Assembly: GCA_027484425.1 (NCBI GenBank)
Contig: JAIXSZ010000025.1
Location: 52,795-116,794, forward strand
Direction of reading: 5' to 3'
Source of the DNA: Sphingobacteriales bacterium
GTDB lineage: Bacteria; Bacteroidota; Bacteroidia; Chitinophagales; Chitinophagaceae
Length of the DNA: 64,000 nucleotides
Shown piece after piece: positions 28,238-36,393 of the stretch (the first letter of the stretch is position 1; the number at the start of each line of letters is the position of its first letter). Below the pieces are notes generated by a model. That model ran no database searches, was not told the DNA's origin, and worked only from the letters and a program-made list of their open reading frames with translations. The translations under genes were made by a program, and so were the position numbers.

Positions 28238-28245
28238 CAAAAGTA
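28238..28245 (-). promoter_or_regulatory. Possible internal nuo promoter, -7 box before nuoH
   Basis: The minus strand reads TACTTTTG, a full match to TAnnTTTG, only 8 bases upstream of the nuoH ATG. No TTG at the -33 distance. It could give nuoH-nuoN their own transcript downstream of the inserted genes. Confidence 0.45.
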
Positions 28246-28364
28246 GTTTAGTTAGTTAAAAAATGATGGTTTAAATAGGTTTTATTGTTTCTAATCCTTT
28301 TTTTAATTCTACACTTAATTAAGCAGTGACTTTTAAAATTAATATGGTTGTCTGTTATCGAATT

Positions 28365-28661
28365 TTACCTTTCATAAATAACAAACTTGTCTTTATCTAT
28401 AAACGGTTTTATTAGTTTGTTTTCGTAGCCTGCGCTTACAATGTCAATATGTTTGTGAAGTAGATCTTCCAGATCTAAATTCCATCCAAAATAATCAAGA
28501 CCTACCAAAGCATTATAATCTACTTCCACTAATACATCTACATCACTATTTTCATCAGCATCGCCACTGGCATAGGAGCCGAACAACCATACTTTCTTCA
28601 CTGGTTTTTTAGAGAAAAATCCAGTGATAACCTGTTTGATATGTTCAGTTGTTACTACCAT
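28365..28661 (-). CDS. Minimal nucleotidyltransferase (MNT family)
   Basis: A 98-residue protein with the MNT pattern: GSYASG at residues 28-33, then S39-D40-V41-D42 and a third acidic position D73 in HIDIVSAG. Together these supply the metal-binding carboxylates of the polymerase-beta fold. MNT proteins usually pair with a HEPN-domain protein as the antitoxin that modifies it. No HEPN-like frame is seen on either side here. It lies 16 bases after hicB, so it is part of the block inserted between nuoG and nuoH. Confidence 0.85.
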   Translation of the reverse strand: MVVTTEHIKQVITGFFSKKPVKKVWLFGSYASGDADENSDVDVLVEVDYNALVGLDYFGWNLDLEDLLHKHIDIVSAGYENKLIKPFIDKDKFVIYER

Positions 28662-28677
28662 TATTCTATAAAAATCA

Positions 28678-28887
28678 TTAAGCGTACATCAATCGTCCTT
28701 TAGGCTGTGGTATTTCCCAATCATTTTCTTTAGCCAGTTCAAGCCATTCCTCAGCCATAACCGATACTTCCTTTAAGGCTTCATCAGGGGTATTACCATG
28801 AGCCATGCAGCCTTTTAATTCTGGTATTTCTGCAATAAATGCTTCATCTTCTTTGCTCCAAAAAATTATTACTTCATATTTGGTCAT
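28678..28887 (-). CDS. hicB: HicB-type antitoxin
   Basis: A 69-residue protein with the HicB partial RNase-H-like fold. The pattern is an opening strand YEVIIFWSKEDEAFIAEIPE, then LKGCMAHGNTPDEALKEV and a helix with EEWLELAKENDWEIPQP. It should neutralise the HicA-like toxin encoded immediately upstream, with which it overlaps by 14 bases. No extended C-terminal DNA-binding domain is present, so autoregulation may be weak or absent. Confidence 0.88.
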   Translation of the reverse strand: MTKYEVIIFWSKEDEAFIAEIPELKGCMAHGNTPDEALKEVSVMAEEWLELAKENDWEIPQPKGRLMYA

Positions 28888-29137
28888 CGCTCACTAATTT
28901 ATTTGTTACTAGATATTCGCGAACCTGTCTTACTTGAAACGGCTTAGCTTTTCCTTTAATTGGCTGAAGGTTTATCATTTGATTGATCCCAATCTTATAA
29001 AAAACTCTATGGCTTCCTTTTCCTTTTCGTTCTATAAACTCATACCACTCTAAAATCTTTATCAAATCTTCAAAATCAAAATTGGCATCTGCTGTCCCTG
29101 CAAGTAGTTTCAACATCAACTTCTCTTTTCTGCTCAT
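28874..29137 (-). CDS. hicA: HicA-type toxin
   Basis: An 87-residue member of the longer HicA group (double-stranded RNA-binding-like mRNA interferase). The catalytic histidine is H43 in GKGSHRVFYK. It is followed by INLQPIKGKAKPFQVRQVRE, as in the family. The ATG (29137-29135) overlaps the TGA stop of nuoG in an ATGA arrangement, so the toxin is probably translated by ribosomes finishing nuoG. Toxin before antitoxin is the usual HicAB order. Confidence 0.85.
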   Translation of the reverse strand: MSRKEKLMLKLLAGTADANFDFEDLIKILEWYEFIERKGKGSHRVFYKIGINQMINLQPIKGKAKPFQVRQVREYLVTNKLVSDDQI

Positions 29138-30228
29138 TTTTTACTTTTAAAATCATCTGAGTGCGCAGGTCCATCAATTTTAGACAATTCTACTTCTGGT
29201 CGGTTTACATCGCTCACAGAGTGTATGTCTAGTGTGAATTTTGGTTGTTTGCCTATCACTTTGTCGATAAGTACTGGTGTAGGTGCAGTACCTACATTCC
29301 CAGCATAGTGACCTTGTGATATTACACTGCTGCGGGCTATCATAGATGGACCTTCTATAACCCAGTCTTTTACCGACTTTTTATGAAAACGGCAGTCGTT
29401 GCATATCCAGCTTTCTACCTCTCCCCATTGGTCTTTCCGAGCCGTTACCCTGTACACCTCTTCACCACGCATCCATAGGCGCACCTTACCGCTACACTTA
29501 TCGCATTTGCAGTGTGCATCTACAGGCTTTGTAAACCATACACGGTTTTTGAAGCGGAATGTTTTGTCAGTCAATGCACCTACAGGGCACACATCTATCA
29601 CATTGCCTATAAATTCATTGTCCAGCGATTTGCTGAGCATCGTGCTTATCTGTGCATGATCGCCACGCTCTAGTATGCCGTGCTCTCTGCGCTGTGTAAG
29701 CTGCTCAGCAGTAAACACACAACGGAAACACATGATACAACGATTCATGTGCAGAGAAATAAACGGACCAATATCTTCTTTTTCGAACGTGCGGCGCTTA
29801 AATTCGTAGCGGGTAGCCTCATTGCCATGCTCGTAACTAAGGTTTTGCAGGTCGCACTCACCAGCCTGGTCACATACTGGGCAGTCCAGCGGGTGATTCA
29901 GCAACAAGAACTCTACCACACCCTTACGGGCATCTACTACTTTTTCAGAAGTAATATTTTTTACTTCCATACCATCCATCACAGTGGTACGGCAGCTAGC
30001 CACCAGCTTAGGCATAGGGCGAGGGTCTTTTTCAGAGCCCTTGCTCACCTCAACTAGGCAGGTACGGCATTTGCCACCACTACCTTCCAGCTTGCTGTAA
30101 TAGCACATAGCTGGTGGGGTTACATCACCACCTATCATTCGTGCGGCATTGAGTATAGTAGTGCCAGCCGGTACATCTATACTGATGTTGTCGATGGTTA
30201 CTTTGAATTTTGGAGTCTGTTCTGACAT
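29134..30228 (-). CDS. nuoG: NADH-quinone oxidoreductase subunit G (short form)
   Basis: A 364-residue peripheral-arm subunit. Cluster ligands visible are [2Fe-2S] C42, C54, C57, C79; N5-type H112 with C116, C119, C125; and [4Fe-4S] C164, C167, C170 with C214. Five more cysteines (C240, C242, C245, C276, C279) mark the beginning of the molybdopterin-like domain. The protein stops soon after, so most of that domain, present in the roughly 900-residue E. coli NuoG, is absent. Short NuoG is known in Bacteroidota. Its stop overlaps the hicA start. Confidence 0.93.
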   Translation of the reverse strand: MSEQTPKFKVTIDNISIDVPAGTTILNAARMIGGDVTPPAMCYYSKLEGSGGKCRTCLVEVSKGSEKDPRPMPKLVASCRTTVMDGMEVKNITSEKVVDARKGVVEFLLLNHPLDCPVCDQAGECDLQNLSYEHGNEATRYEFKRRTFEKEDIGPFISLHMNRCIMCFRCVFTAEQLTQRREHGILERGDHAQISTMLSKSLDNEFIGNVIDVCPVGALTDKTFRFKNRVWFTKPVDAHCKCDKCSGKVRLWMRGEEVYRVTARKDQWGEVESWICNDCRFHKKSVKDWVIEGPSMIARSSVISQGHYAGNVGTAPTPVLIDKVIGKQPKFTLDIHSVSDVNRPEVELSKIDGPAHSDDFKSKK

Positions 30229-30310
30229 ATATTTTCTAATTCCTTAGCCGCAAGTTAAGCACTGTTGGCATGTTTGTGAAATAGTTCAAATTTATACCTA
30301 CACGTGTTAC

Positions 30311-31663
30311 TTATCCTACCGGTACATGTATCGGGTCTGCATAATGTGCCAATCCGAAGTTACGTGTTTGTGCTTCGTCTGGGTGGGTTATATGCCACTC
30401 AAACTCGTCGCGGAAGTGACGGATAGCAGCAGCTACAGGCCATGCAGCAGCATCGCCAAGCGGGCATATTGTATTGCCCTCTATGCGGCGTTGTATATCC
30501 CATAGCAGGTCTATATCGCTCATTTTGCCTTTGCCGTACTCTATGTTTTTTAGTATCTTGTACATCCAGCCAGTACCTTCGCGGCATGGGCTGCACTGTC
30601 CGCAGCTTTCGTGGTTGTAGAAGCGTGCCAGTGTCATGGTATGGCGTACTATACACTGAGAGTCATCTAGCACTATAAACCCACCCGATCCCATCATGGT
30701 ACCTGTAGCGAACCCACCGTCCGACAGGCTCTCGTAGTTCATGTAGCGAGTTTCGCCTTTCGCTGTTTTGAACAGCAGATTGGCTGGTACTATTGGCACT
30801 GATGAACCACCAGGAATACATGCCTTCAGTTTTCTACCCTTGGGTATGCCACCGCAGTATTCATCGCTATATATAAACTCTTCTACTGAGCAGGTCATGT
30901 CTATCTCATACACACCAGGCTTATTCACATTCCCACATACCGATAATAGTTTGGTGCCTGTAGATCTGCCGGCACCTATTTTGGCATACTCATCTCCTCC
31001 CATATTTATGATAGGCACTACGGCTGCCAGAGTTTCTACATTGTTCACCACTGTAGGGCGCATCCACACACCCTGTATGGCAGGGAAGGGGGGCTTCATA
31101 CGTGGGTTGCCACGTTTACCCTCTAGCGACTCTATCAGTGCAGTTTCCTCGCCACATATATAAGCTCCAGCACCTCTGTGCACATATATCTCACAGTCAA
31201 AGCCTGTACCCAATATATTTTTACCGAGCCAGCCATTATTTTTTGCTTCGGCTATTGCTTGTTCAAGTATGTCTGGTATCCATGCATATTCACCACGTAT
31301 ATACACATAGGTAGCATTGCTACCCAGCGCAAAACTGCTGATAAGCAAACCCTCTATAAATAAGTGCGGGTGAAACTCCATCAAATACCTGTCTTTGAAG
31401 GTACCTGGTTCCGACTCATCAGCATTACACACTAGGTGGCGTGGCACACCCTCAGGCTTGGCTAAAAAGCTCCACTTCATACCCGTAGGAAACCCCGCTC
31501 CACCACGACCTCTAAGGCCGCTTTTCTTTACTTCTTCCACTATATCTGCTGGCGACATTTTTAATGCCTTCTCAGCAGCACGGTAGCCACCATTCTTGCG
31601 ATAAGTATCATAATACCTGATACCTTCTATGTGGTCGTTTTCTAATAAGAGTTTTATTGCCAT
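30311..31663 (-). CDS. nuoF: NADH-quinone oxidoreductase subunit F
   Basis: A 450-residue subunit that binds NADH and FMN and holds cluster N3. The nucleotide motif is GLRGRGGAGFPTGMKWSF, the FMN region has GAGAYICGEETALIESLEG, and cluster ligands are in ESCGQCSPCREGTGW and NTICPLGDAAAW. It lies between the DUF4440-like gene and nuoG. Confidence 0.97.
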   Translation of the reverse strand: MAIKLLLENDHIEGIRYYDTYRKNGGYRAAEKALKMSPADIVEEVKKSGLRGRGGAGFPTGMKWSFLAKPEGVPRHLVCNADESEPGTFKDRYLMEFHPHLFIEGLLISSFALGSNATYVYIRGEYAWIPDILEQAIAEAKNNGWLGKNILGTGFDCEIYVHRGAGAYICGEETALIESLEGKRGNPRMKPPFPAIQGVWMRPTVVNNVETLAAVVPIINMGGDEYAKIGAGRSTGTKLLSVCGNVNKPGVYEIDMTCSVEEFIYSDEYCGGIPKGRKLKACIPGGSSVPIVPANLLFKTAKGETRYMNYESLSDGGFATGTMMGSGGFIVLDDSQCIVRHTMTLARFYNHESCGQCSPCREGTGWMYKILKNIEYGKGKMSDIDLLWDIQRRIEGNTICPLGDAAAWPVAAAIRHFRDEFEWHITHPDEAQTRNFGLAHYADPIHVPVG

Positions 31664-31709
31664 CTTAAAAATTTCAAAAAAATCAGTTTCTCACAACTGA
31701 GTTAGTAAT

Positions 31710-32144
31710 TTATTTTTCTTTCCCTACCGATACACTTTGCCTCGCAAACAATACCCAATGTCCTTCTTCCCACACCCACACCTGTAGCACTTTCAGCCTG
31801 AACGACATCAGCTTACCATCCATCACCGCATCTATGTTGGCTATGCTGCGAGTTGCTACTGTATTGCCGCTACTAGTCATTTCTGGTTTGGATGCATCAA
31901 TTTTCTTGTATATCAGTTTGCCATTATACAGGTCCTCTATCAGTTCTCTTTTAGTTTCTATCCATCCGTTAGAATGTCCATACTGTAGTTTTTCGCTCAG
32001 TAGCCACTTCAGCGCCACACTATCTCTGGTTTCTAGCGCTTTGTCAAAGTCAGACACAGCATGGCTCAAACTGCCATAGTCTGGCTGCTGCGCCCATAAA
32101 GCACTACTGCACAAAGACAATATGATGGATAATAGTAGCCTCAT
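31710..32144 (-). CDS. Secreted NTF2-like (DUF4440-type) protein
   Basis: A 144-residue protein with signal peptide MRLLLSIILSLCSSALWAQ. A compact helix-plus-sheet domain follows (DFDKALETRDSVALKWLLSE, then the strand VLQVWVWEEGHWVLFARQS), characteristic of the NTF2/DUF4440 superfamily. Its function is unknown; a periplasmic place is implied. It overlaps the upstream SRPBCC gene by four bases and precedes nuoF by 46, so it is carried in the nuo transcript without being a complex I subunit. Confidence 0.75.
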   Translation of the reverse strand: MRLLLSIILSLCSSALWAQQPDYGSLSHAVSDFDKALETRDSVALKWLLSEKLQYGHSNGWIETKRELIEDLYNGKLIYKKIDASKPEMTSSGNTVATRSIANIDAVMDGKLMSFRLKVLQVWVWEEGHWVLFARQSVSVGKEK

Positions 32145-32551
32145 TTTTTCTGTTCAAAAATCATTATATAATCTTCCAATGGATCAAAGAAATAATCAGT
32201 CCAGCCATTTCTATGGTTTTTCATTTCATCTTCCGTCAGGAACCCTGTGTGCTTTACCGTCACTTTAGTGCCACCATCACTGTTCTTTAGCAAGTAATTA
32301 ACAGTAGTAGTGGGTATTTCTATACTCCAGTCTGCAATGTGCCAGGTATATGCCAATTCAGTTTCAGTTACTTTGAGCACTGTGCCTGTCGCCCACCCAT
32401 CAAACATTGAAAACTTTCCTCCTTCCTTAGCTTCTAGTACTCCCTCTTCTCCACTCCATTTTCTGATCAGTAGTGGGTCAGTAAGAAGTTGCATCACCCT
32501 ATGTGCTGGTGCGGATAACAGAAACTCAAGTGTTAGTTCAAATGTCATCAT
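32141..32551 (-). CDS. SRPBCC / AHSA1-type START-like protein
   Basis: A 136-residue protein of the SRPBCC fold. It opens with FELTLEFLLSAPAHRVMQLL followed by TDPLLIRKWSGEEG, then strands GGKFSMFDGWATGTVLKV and TKVTVKHTGFLTEDE, and a long C-terminal helix with GWTDYFFDPLEDYI. These cup-shaped proteins bind hydrophobic ligands or co-chaperone partners; the ligand here is unknown. It starts two bases after nuoE ends, so it is embedded in the nuo operon. Confidence 0.85.
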   Translation of the reverse strand: MMTFELTLEFLLSAPAHRVMQLLTDPLLIRKWSGEEGVLEAKEGGKFSMFDGWATGTVLKVTETELAYTWHIADWSIEIPTTTVNYLLKNSDGGTKVTVKHTGFLTEDEMKNHRNGWTDYFFDPLEDYIMIFEQKK

Positions 32552-32553
32552 GT

Positions 32554-33051
32554 TTAGTTGACAGATGCCCCCCTCAGTTCTATTATCAGTTGGTCTATTT
32601 TCTCCTTGGTCAGGTGCTCCCTATAAGTTTTTCCCAGCTGCATCATAGGTGCATAGCCACATGCTCCTAAGCATTCAGCAGGCTTAAGCGTAAACAACCC
32701 ATCAGGTGTCGTTTCGCCAGCACTTATGCCTAGTTTCTCTTTTATATAGTCTATTATATCATCGCTGCCGTTTAGCATACATGGTCCGGTATGGCATACC
32801 TCTAGCAGGTATTTACCTACAGGTTTGGTGTTGAACATGGTGTAAAATGTAGCCACTTCATACACTTCTATCGGCAAAATATCAAGTATAGAAGCTACAT
32901 AGTCCATAACAGGTGCATCTAGCCAGCCACCAAATTCATCTTGAGCAAGGTGCAGCAATGGTATCAACGCACTTTTTTGTTTCCCTTCCGGATAACGTGC
33001 GATGATCTCCTTCACCTTGGTCATTTTTTCTGCACTAAATTGTATGTTCAT
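32554..33051 (-). CDS. nuoE: NADH-quinone oxidoreductase subunit E
   Basis: A 165-residue thioredoxin-fold subunit with a single [2Fe-2S] cluster (N1a) near the FMN. Ligands are C86, C91 (CHTGPC), C127 and C131 (CLGAC). Length and motif spacing are normal. A 96-base gap containing a small hairpin separates it from nuoD. Confidence 0.96.
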   Translation of the reverse strand: MNIQFSAEKMTKVKEIIARYPEGKQKSALIPLLHLAQDEFGGWLDAPVMDYVASILDILPIEVYEVATFYTMFNTKPVGKYLLEVCHTGPCMLNGSDDIIDYIKEKLGISAGETTPDGLFTLKPAECLGACGYAPMMQLGKTYREHLTKEKIDQLIIELRGASVN

Positions 33052-33110
33052 CGGTTATTATTAGCATTATTTTAAACCTACTTTTTACTTACTCCTATCT
33101 GTAAAGTACA

Positions 33111-33137
33111 GTTTTTGTCTTATCAAGTGACAAAAAC
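33111..33137. other. AT-rich hairpin in the nuoD-nuoE gap
   Basis: A perfect 9-bp stem (GTTTTTGTC at 33111-33119 with GACAAAAAC at 33129-33137) has a 9-base loop. It has no following T run in the direction of transcription, so it may be an mRNA processing or stability element rather than a terminator. Confidence 0.35.
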
Positions 33138-33147
33138 CATCTTACAA

Positions 33148-34398
33148 TTACGCATCTAGCTCTCCAGCTATCACATTCAAGCTACTCAATGTGACTACCG
33201 CATCGCTCAGTAATCCATCTTTTACAATCTCTGGATACGCCTGATAATATATAAAGCAAGGACGGCGGAAGTGCAGACGATAGGGTGTACGACCTCCATC
33301 GCTGATCAGGTAATAACCCACCTCTCCGTTTCCACCCTCTACAGAATGGTAAACTTCGCCTGCTGGCACATCTATTTCACCCATTATCATCTTAAAGTGC
33401 CATATCAATGCTTCCATTTTTGTGTACACATCTATTTTTGGTGGTATGTGGTACTTGTCAGCATCCTTGGTATAGAATATCTCTTTCTGAGATGGGTCTT
33501 CTTTTTCTATTTTGGCTATTTTTTCTATCGCCTGTTGTATGATGCTGTAACTCTCCCACATCTCCCCATTGCGCACCATAAATCGGTCATATACATCACC
33601 AGTGGTGCCTACAGGTATCTTAAAGTCAAAATCTTCGTAGGATGAGTAAGGCTGTGCTACACGTACGTCATAGTCTACACCTGCAGCACGCAAGTTTGGA
33701 CCAGTAAAGCCATAGTTCAGTGCACGCTCTGCATTGATAGGTCCTGCACCTATACAGCGGTCCATAAATATGCGGTTCCTGTTCAGCAGCGATTCAAACT
33801 CCTTCAGCACTTTCGGAAACTGCGCCATAAAAGCATGCAGCTTAGTAAAGAAAACATCCGAAAAGTTGCGCTCAAAACCACCTACTCTACCAATGTTGGT
33901 AGTGAGGCGCGAGCCACATACTTCCTCAAACAGCTCGTATATCAATTCCCTTTGCTGAAACACATACGTAAACGGCGTAAGCGCACCTGTATCTACTGCT
34001 ATTATCGAGTTACACACCAGATGGTCTGCAATACGCGAAAGCTCCATTAGTATCACACGCAGATATTCCACGCGTTTAGGTAGGGTAAGTTTCAGTAGCT
34101 TTTCTATCGTCATATGCCAGCCCATATTGTTGATAGGGGCTGAGCAGTAATTTAACCTGTCAGTCAGGGTAGTTACCTGATAGTAAGGCCTACGTTCTGC
34201 TATTTTCTCAAATGCACGATGTATATAACCTATGGTAGGTACTGTTTCCAATACACGCTCGCCATCTATCTCCATTATGTTCTGAAACACACCATGCGTA
34301 GCAGGGTGTGTAGGTCCCAGATTGAGCGTGGTTGACTGTTTCTGAAGCGATTCTTCAGAAAGTTTTATATGCTGCTGTTGATGTGTCTGTAATTCCAT
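33148..34398 (-). CDS. nuoD: NADH-quinone oxidoreductase subunit D
   Basis: A 416-residue 49-kDa subunit homologue. It forms the quinone-reducing site with NuoB. Typical segments are NLGPTHPATHGVFQNIMEIDG, the quinone-site histidine region GYIHRAFEKIAE, and the C-terminal DVPAGEVYHSVEGGNGEVGY. It is separate from nuoC here, with a Uma2-type gene between the two. Confidence 0.96.
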   Translation of the reverse strand: MELQTHQQQHIKLSEESLQKQSTTLNLGPTHPATHGVFQNIMEIDGERVLETVPTIGYIHRAFEKIAERRPYYQVTTLTDRLNYCSAPINNMGWHMTIEKLLKLTLPKRVEYLRVILMELSRIADHLVCNSIIAVDTGALTPFTYVFQQRELIYELFEEVCGSRLTTNIGRVGGFERNFSDVFFTKLHAFMAQFPKVLKEFESLLNRNRIFMDRCIGAGPINAERALNYGFTGPNLRAAGVDYDVRVAQPYSSYEDFDFKIPVGTTGDVYDRFMVRNGEMWESYSIIQQAIEKIAKIEKEDPSQKEIFYTKDADKYHIPPKIDVYTKMEALIWHFKMIMGEIDVPAGEVYHSVEGGNGEVGYYLISDGGRTPYRLHFRRPCFIYYQAYPEIVKDGLLSDAVVTLSSLNVIAGELDA

Positions 34399-34507
34399 AT
34401 ACCCTGAATCCCTTTGGGGATTTCCCCTTGTTTTGAAATTATTACTAAATATTCACTTTGCTCACTTATTCACGTTCACTATTGTACTTATTGATAATTA
34501 TAGTTTC

Positions 34508-35089
34508 TTAATGAAGATTTTTAAAGAGATTTTCCAAGTTCAACGAAAAGCCTTCCAGTACAGATGATTCTACAACGTCTCCCGCCACCATCGGCCTTGA
34601 TGGGTAGTAGCGACCGTCAACCAGCGTATACTTTATAAAATACTCATTCTGTGGCGACACTATCCAATACTCTTTCACTCCCGCATCTTCGTAAATATTG
34701 CATTTGTCTTTTAAATCCTTACTGTTATTACCAAGAGATAAAACCTCAATTACTATGTCTGGCGCACCCACACACCCTCTATCATCCAGTTTATTAGCGC
34801 CGCATATCACACATATGTCAGGTTGCAGTACAGTAATTAGGTCTCTATCGTCATTAGATCCGTGAGGAAAACGCACATCAAATGGGGCAGTAAAAACTTC
34901 TATGCCTTTGTCAATAAGAAAATTATATTGTTCAAAAAATAAGCTACCAACAATTTGCTGATGATGTCTATTAGGCATAGTCATACTGAAAATACGACCC
35001 TTTATCAACCCCACCCGCTCCTCAAATTTCCATTTGAAGTAGTCAGCGTAAGTGTATGTTTTGTTTATATCAAGGTCTGTAAGAGTCAT
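34508..35089 (-). CDS. Uma2-family (DUF820) endonuclease-like protein
   Basis: A 193-residue protein with the PD-(D/E)xK layout of the Uma2/DUF820 family. It has an N-terminal YADYFKWKFEERVGLIKGRI segment, then the strand LQPDICVIC, the core GAPDIVIEVLSLGN, and AGVKEYWIVSP. The family is abundant in cyanobacteria and found in many other bacteria, often near mobile DNA. Nuclease activity is presumed but rarely shown. It sits 18 bases after nuoC in the operon. It has no obvious tie to complex I. Confidence 0.85.
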   Translation of the reverse strand: MTLTDLDINKTYTYADYFKWKFEERVGLIKGRIFSMTMPNRHHQQIVGSLFFEQYNFLIDKGIEVFTAPFDVRFPHGSNDDRDLITVLQPDICVICGANKLDDRGCVGAPDIVIEVLSLGNNSKDLKDKCNIYEDAGVKEYWIVSPQNEYFIKYTLVDGRYYPSRPMVAGDVVESSVLEGFSLNLENLFKNLH

Positions 35090-35107
35090 ACCTGCATTGC
35101 TTTGTGC

Positions 35108-35611
35108 TTATCTGCCAAACATTTCATCGTCTTTGTCTATTCTCGTTGGGTCTTCCATCTGGTATTCTTTACGCATAGGGAAGTAGTCCATCTCATCCAC
35201 ATTCAGTATCCTCACCAGATTCGGGTGACCCAGAAAGTTGACACCAAAGAAGTCATAGGTCTCGCGTTCCATCCAGTTCGCAGCAGAAAACAGGCTTGAT
35301 GCTGTATACACATCTGGTTTTGCCACAGGCACATACAGTTTCATTCTTATCCGTGCATTATCCATCAAGTTGTGTAGATGATACACCACGCTTAGTTCCT
35401 CGTCTTTGCGGTCTGGGAAATGCACCCCTGTTAGGTCTGTAAGAAAACGGAAACGCAGTTGCTCATCATCATAGAGAAACTGCATTACTTTCAGATTCAT
35501 ATCTGCCGGACATCTGAATGTGAGCATACCATACGGCTCTTCCCACTCAGTCAGCTGTTCGCCAAATTTCTCTGTAAGCCTTTGTTTTAGTATTTCGTTC
35601 GATAATGCCAT
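35108..35611 (-). CDS. nuoC: NADH-quinone oxidoreductase subunit C
   Basis: A 167-residue 30-kDa-type subunit from the ATG at 35611. Diagnostic is the C-terminal ERETYDFFGVNFLGHPNLVR followed by ILNVDEMDYFPMRKEYQ. The longer frame to 35665 adds 18 residues with no family counterpart. It is not fused to NuoD, unlike in E. coli. Confidence 0.95.
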   Translation of the reverse strand: MALSNEILKQRLTEKFGEQLTEWEEPYGMLTFRCPADMNLKVMQFLYDDEQLRFRFLTDLTGVHFPDRKDEELSVVYHLHNLMDNARIRMKLYVPVAKPDVYTASSLFSAANWMERETYDFFGVNFLGHPNLVRILNVDEMDYFPMRKEYQMEDPTRIDKDDEMFGR

Positions 35612-35711
35612 AATCTCTAAAACCCTGAATAAATATTTTTGCCTGCAAACAACGTTATTCGGCAAATATTAATAATGTATTTGTCTTAACTTCCTTCCAC
35701 AATAACACTGC

Positions 35712-36275
35712 TTATTGTATACCATAGCTGGTCATCAGCTCTTTATACACATCGCTTGTTCTGCGTCTGAGGCTTTCGTTTTTCACTATCTCTTGCAGTT
35801 TTAGTATGCCATCAATAATGCCTTCCGGACGGGGAGGGCAACCCGGCACATACACATCTACTGGTATTACTTGATCTATTCCCTGCAGCACAGAGTAAGA
35901 GTCAAATATTCCACCACTACTTGCACAGGCGCCTATAGCTATTACCCAGCGTGGTTCAGCCATCTGCAGGTATACCTGACGCAGTATTGGTCCCATTTTT
36001 TTAGATATTGTACCAGCTACCAGCAGCATATCGCATTGGCGTGGGGTAAATCCCATACGCTCAGATCCAAAACGCGATAAATCGTAGTTGGCACCCATGG
36101 TAGCCATAAATTCTATGCCACAACACGAGGTGGCAAATGGCAACGGCCATAACGAGTTGGCACGTCCCAAGCCTACTACTTTATCAAACGTAGTAGCGTA
36201 AAAACCTTCACCGGAGTAGCCTTCTGGCATCTCCACCATCTTAACATTGGTATTGTATTGTACCGGCCTTGGCAT
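35712..36275 (-). CDS. nuoB: NADH-quinone oxidoreductase subunit B
   Basis: A 187-residue subunit holding cluster N2, the direct electron donor to quinone. Ligands are the tandem C51-C52 (TSCCGIEFM), C117 (GACASSGG) and C146 (GCPPRPEG). Length is normal. It lies between nuoA and nuoC. Confidence 0.97.
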   Translation of the reverse strand: MPRPVQYNTNVKMVEMPEGYSGEGFYATTFDKVVGLGRANSLWPLPFATSCCGIEFMATMGANYDLSRFGSERMGFTPRQCDMLLVAGTISKKMGPILRQVYLQMAEPRWVIAIGACASSGGIFDSYSVLQGIDQVIPVDVYVPGCPPRPEGIIDGILKLQEIVKNESLRRRTSDVYKELMTSYGIQ

Positions 36276-36393
36276 AAAAAATCAATTAATAATTTAATAA
36301 TTAAAGAACTCTTTTTATCACCTTCCACTCACTACCTGTTCTGTATTATCGCTGTTGCAAATGGTAATATCTATTATTCGTCAGCTTTTGTGC

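Noticed and set aside
28678..29137. The block between nuoG and nuoH as an insertion sequence or transposon
   Set aside because: No transposase, terminal inverted repeat or target duplication was visible; only toxin-antitoxin-type genes are present.
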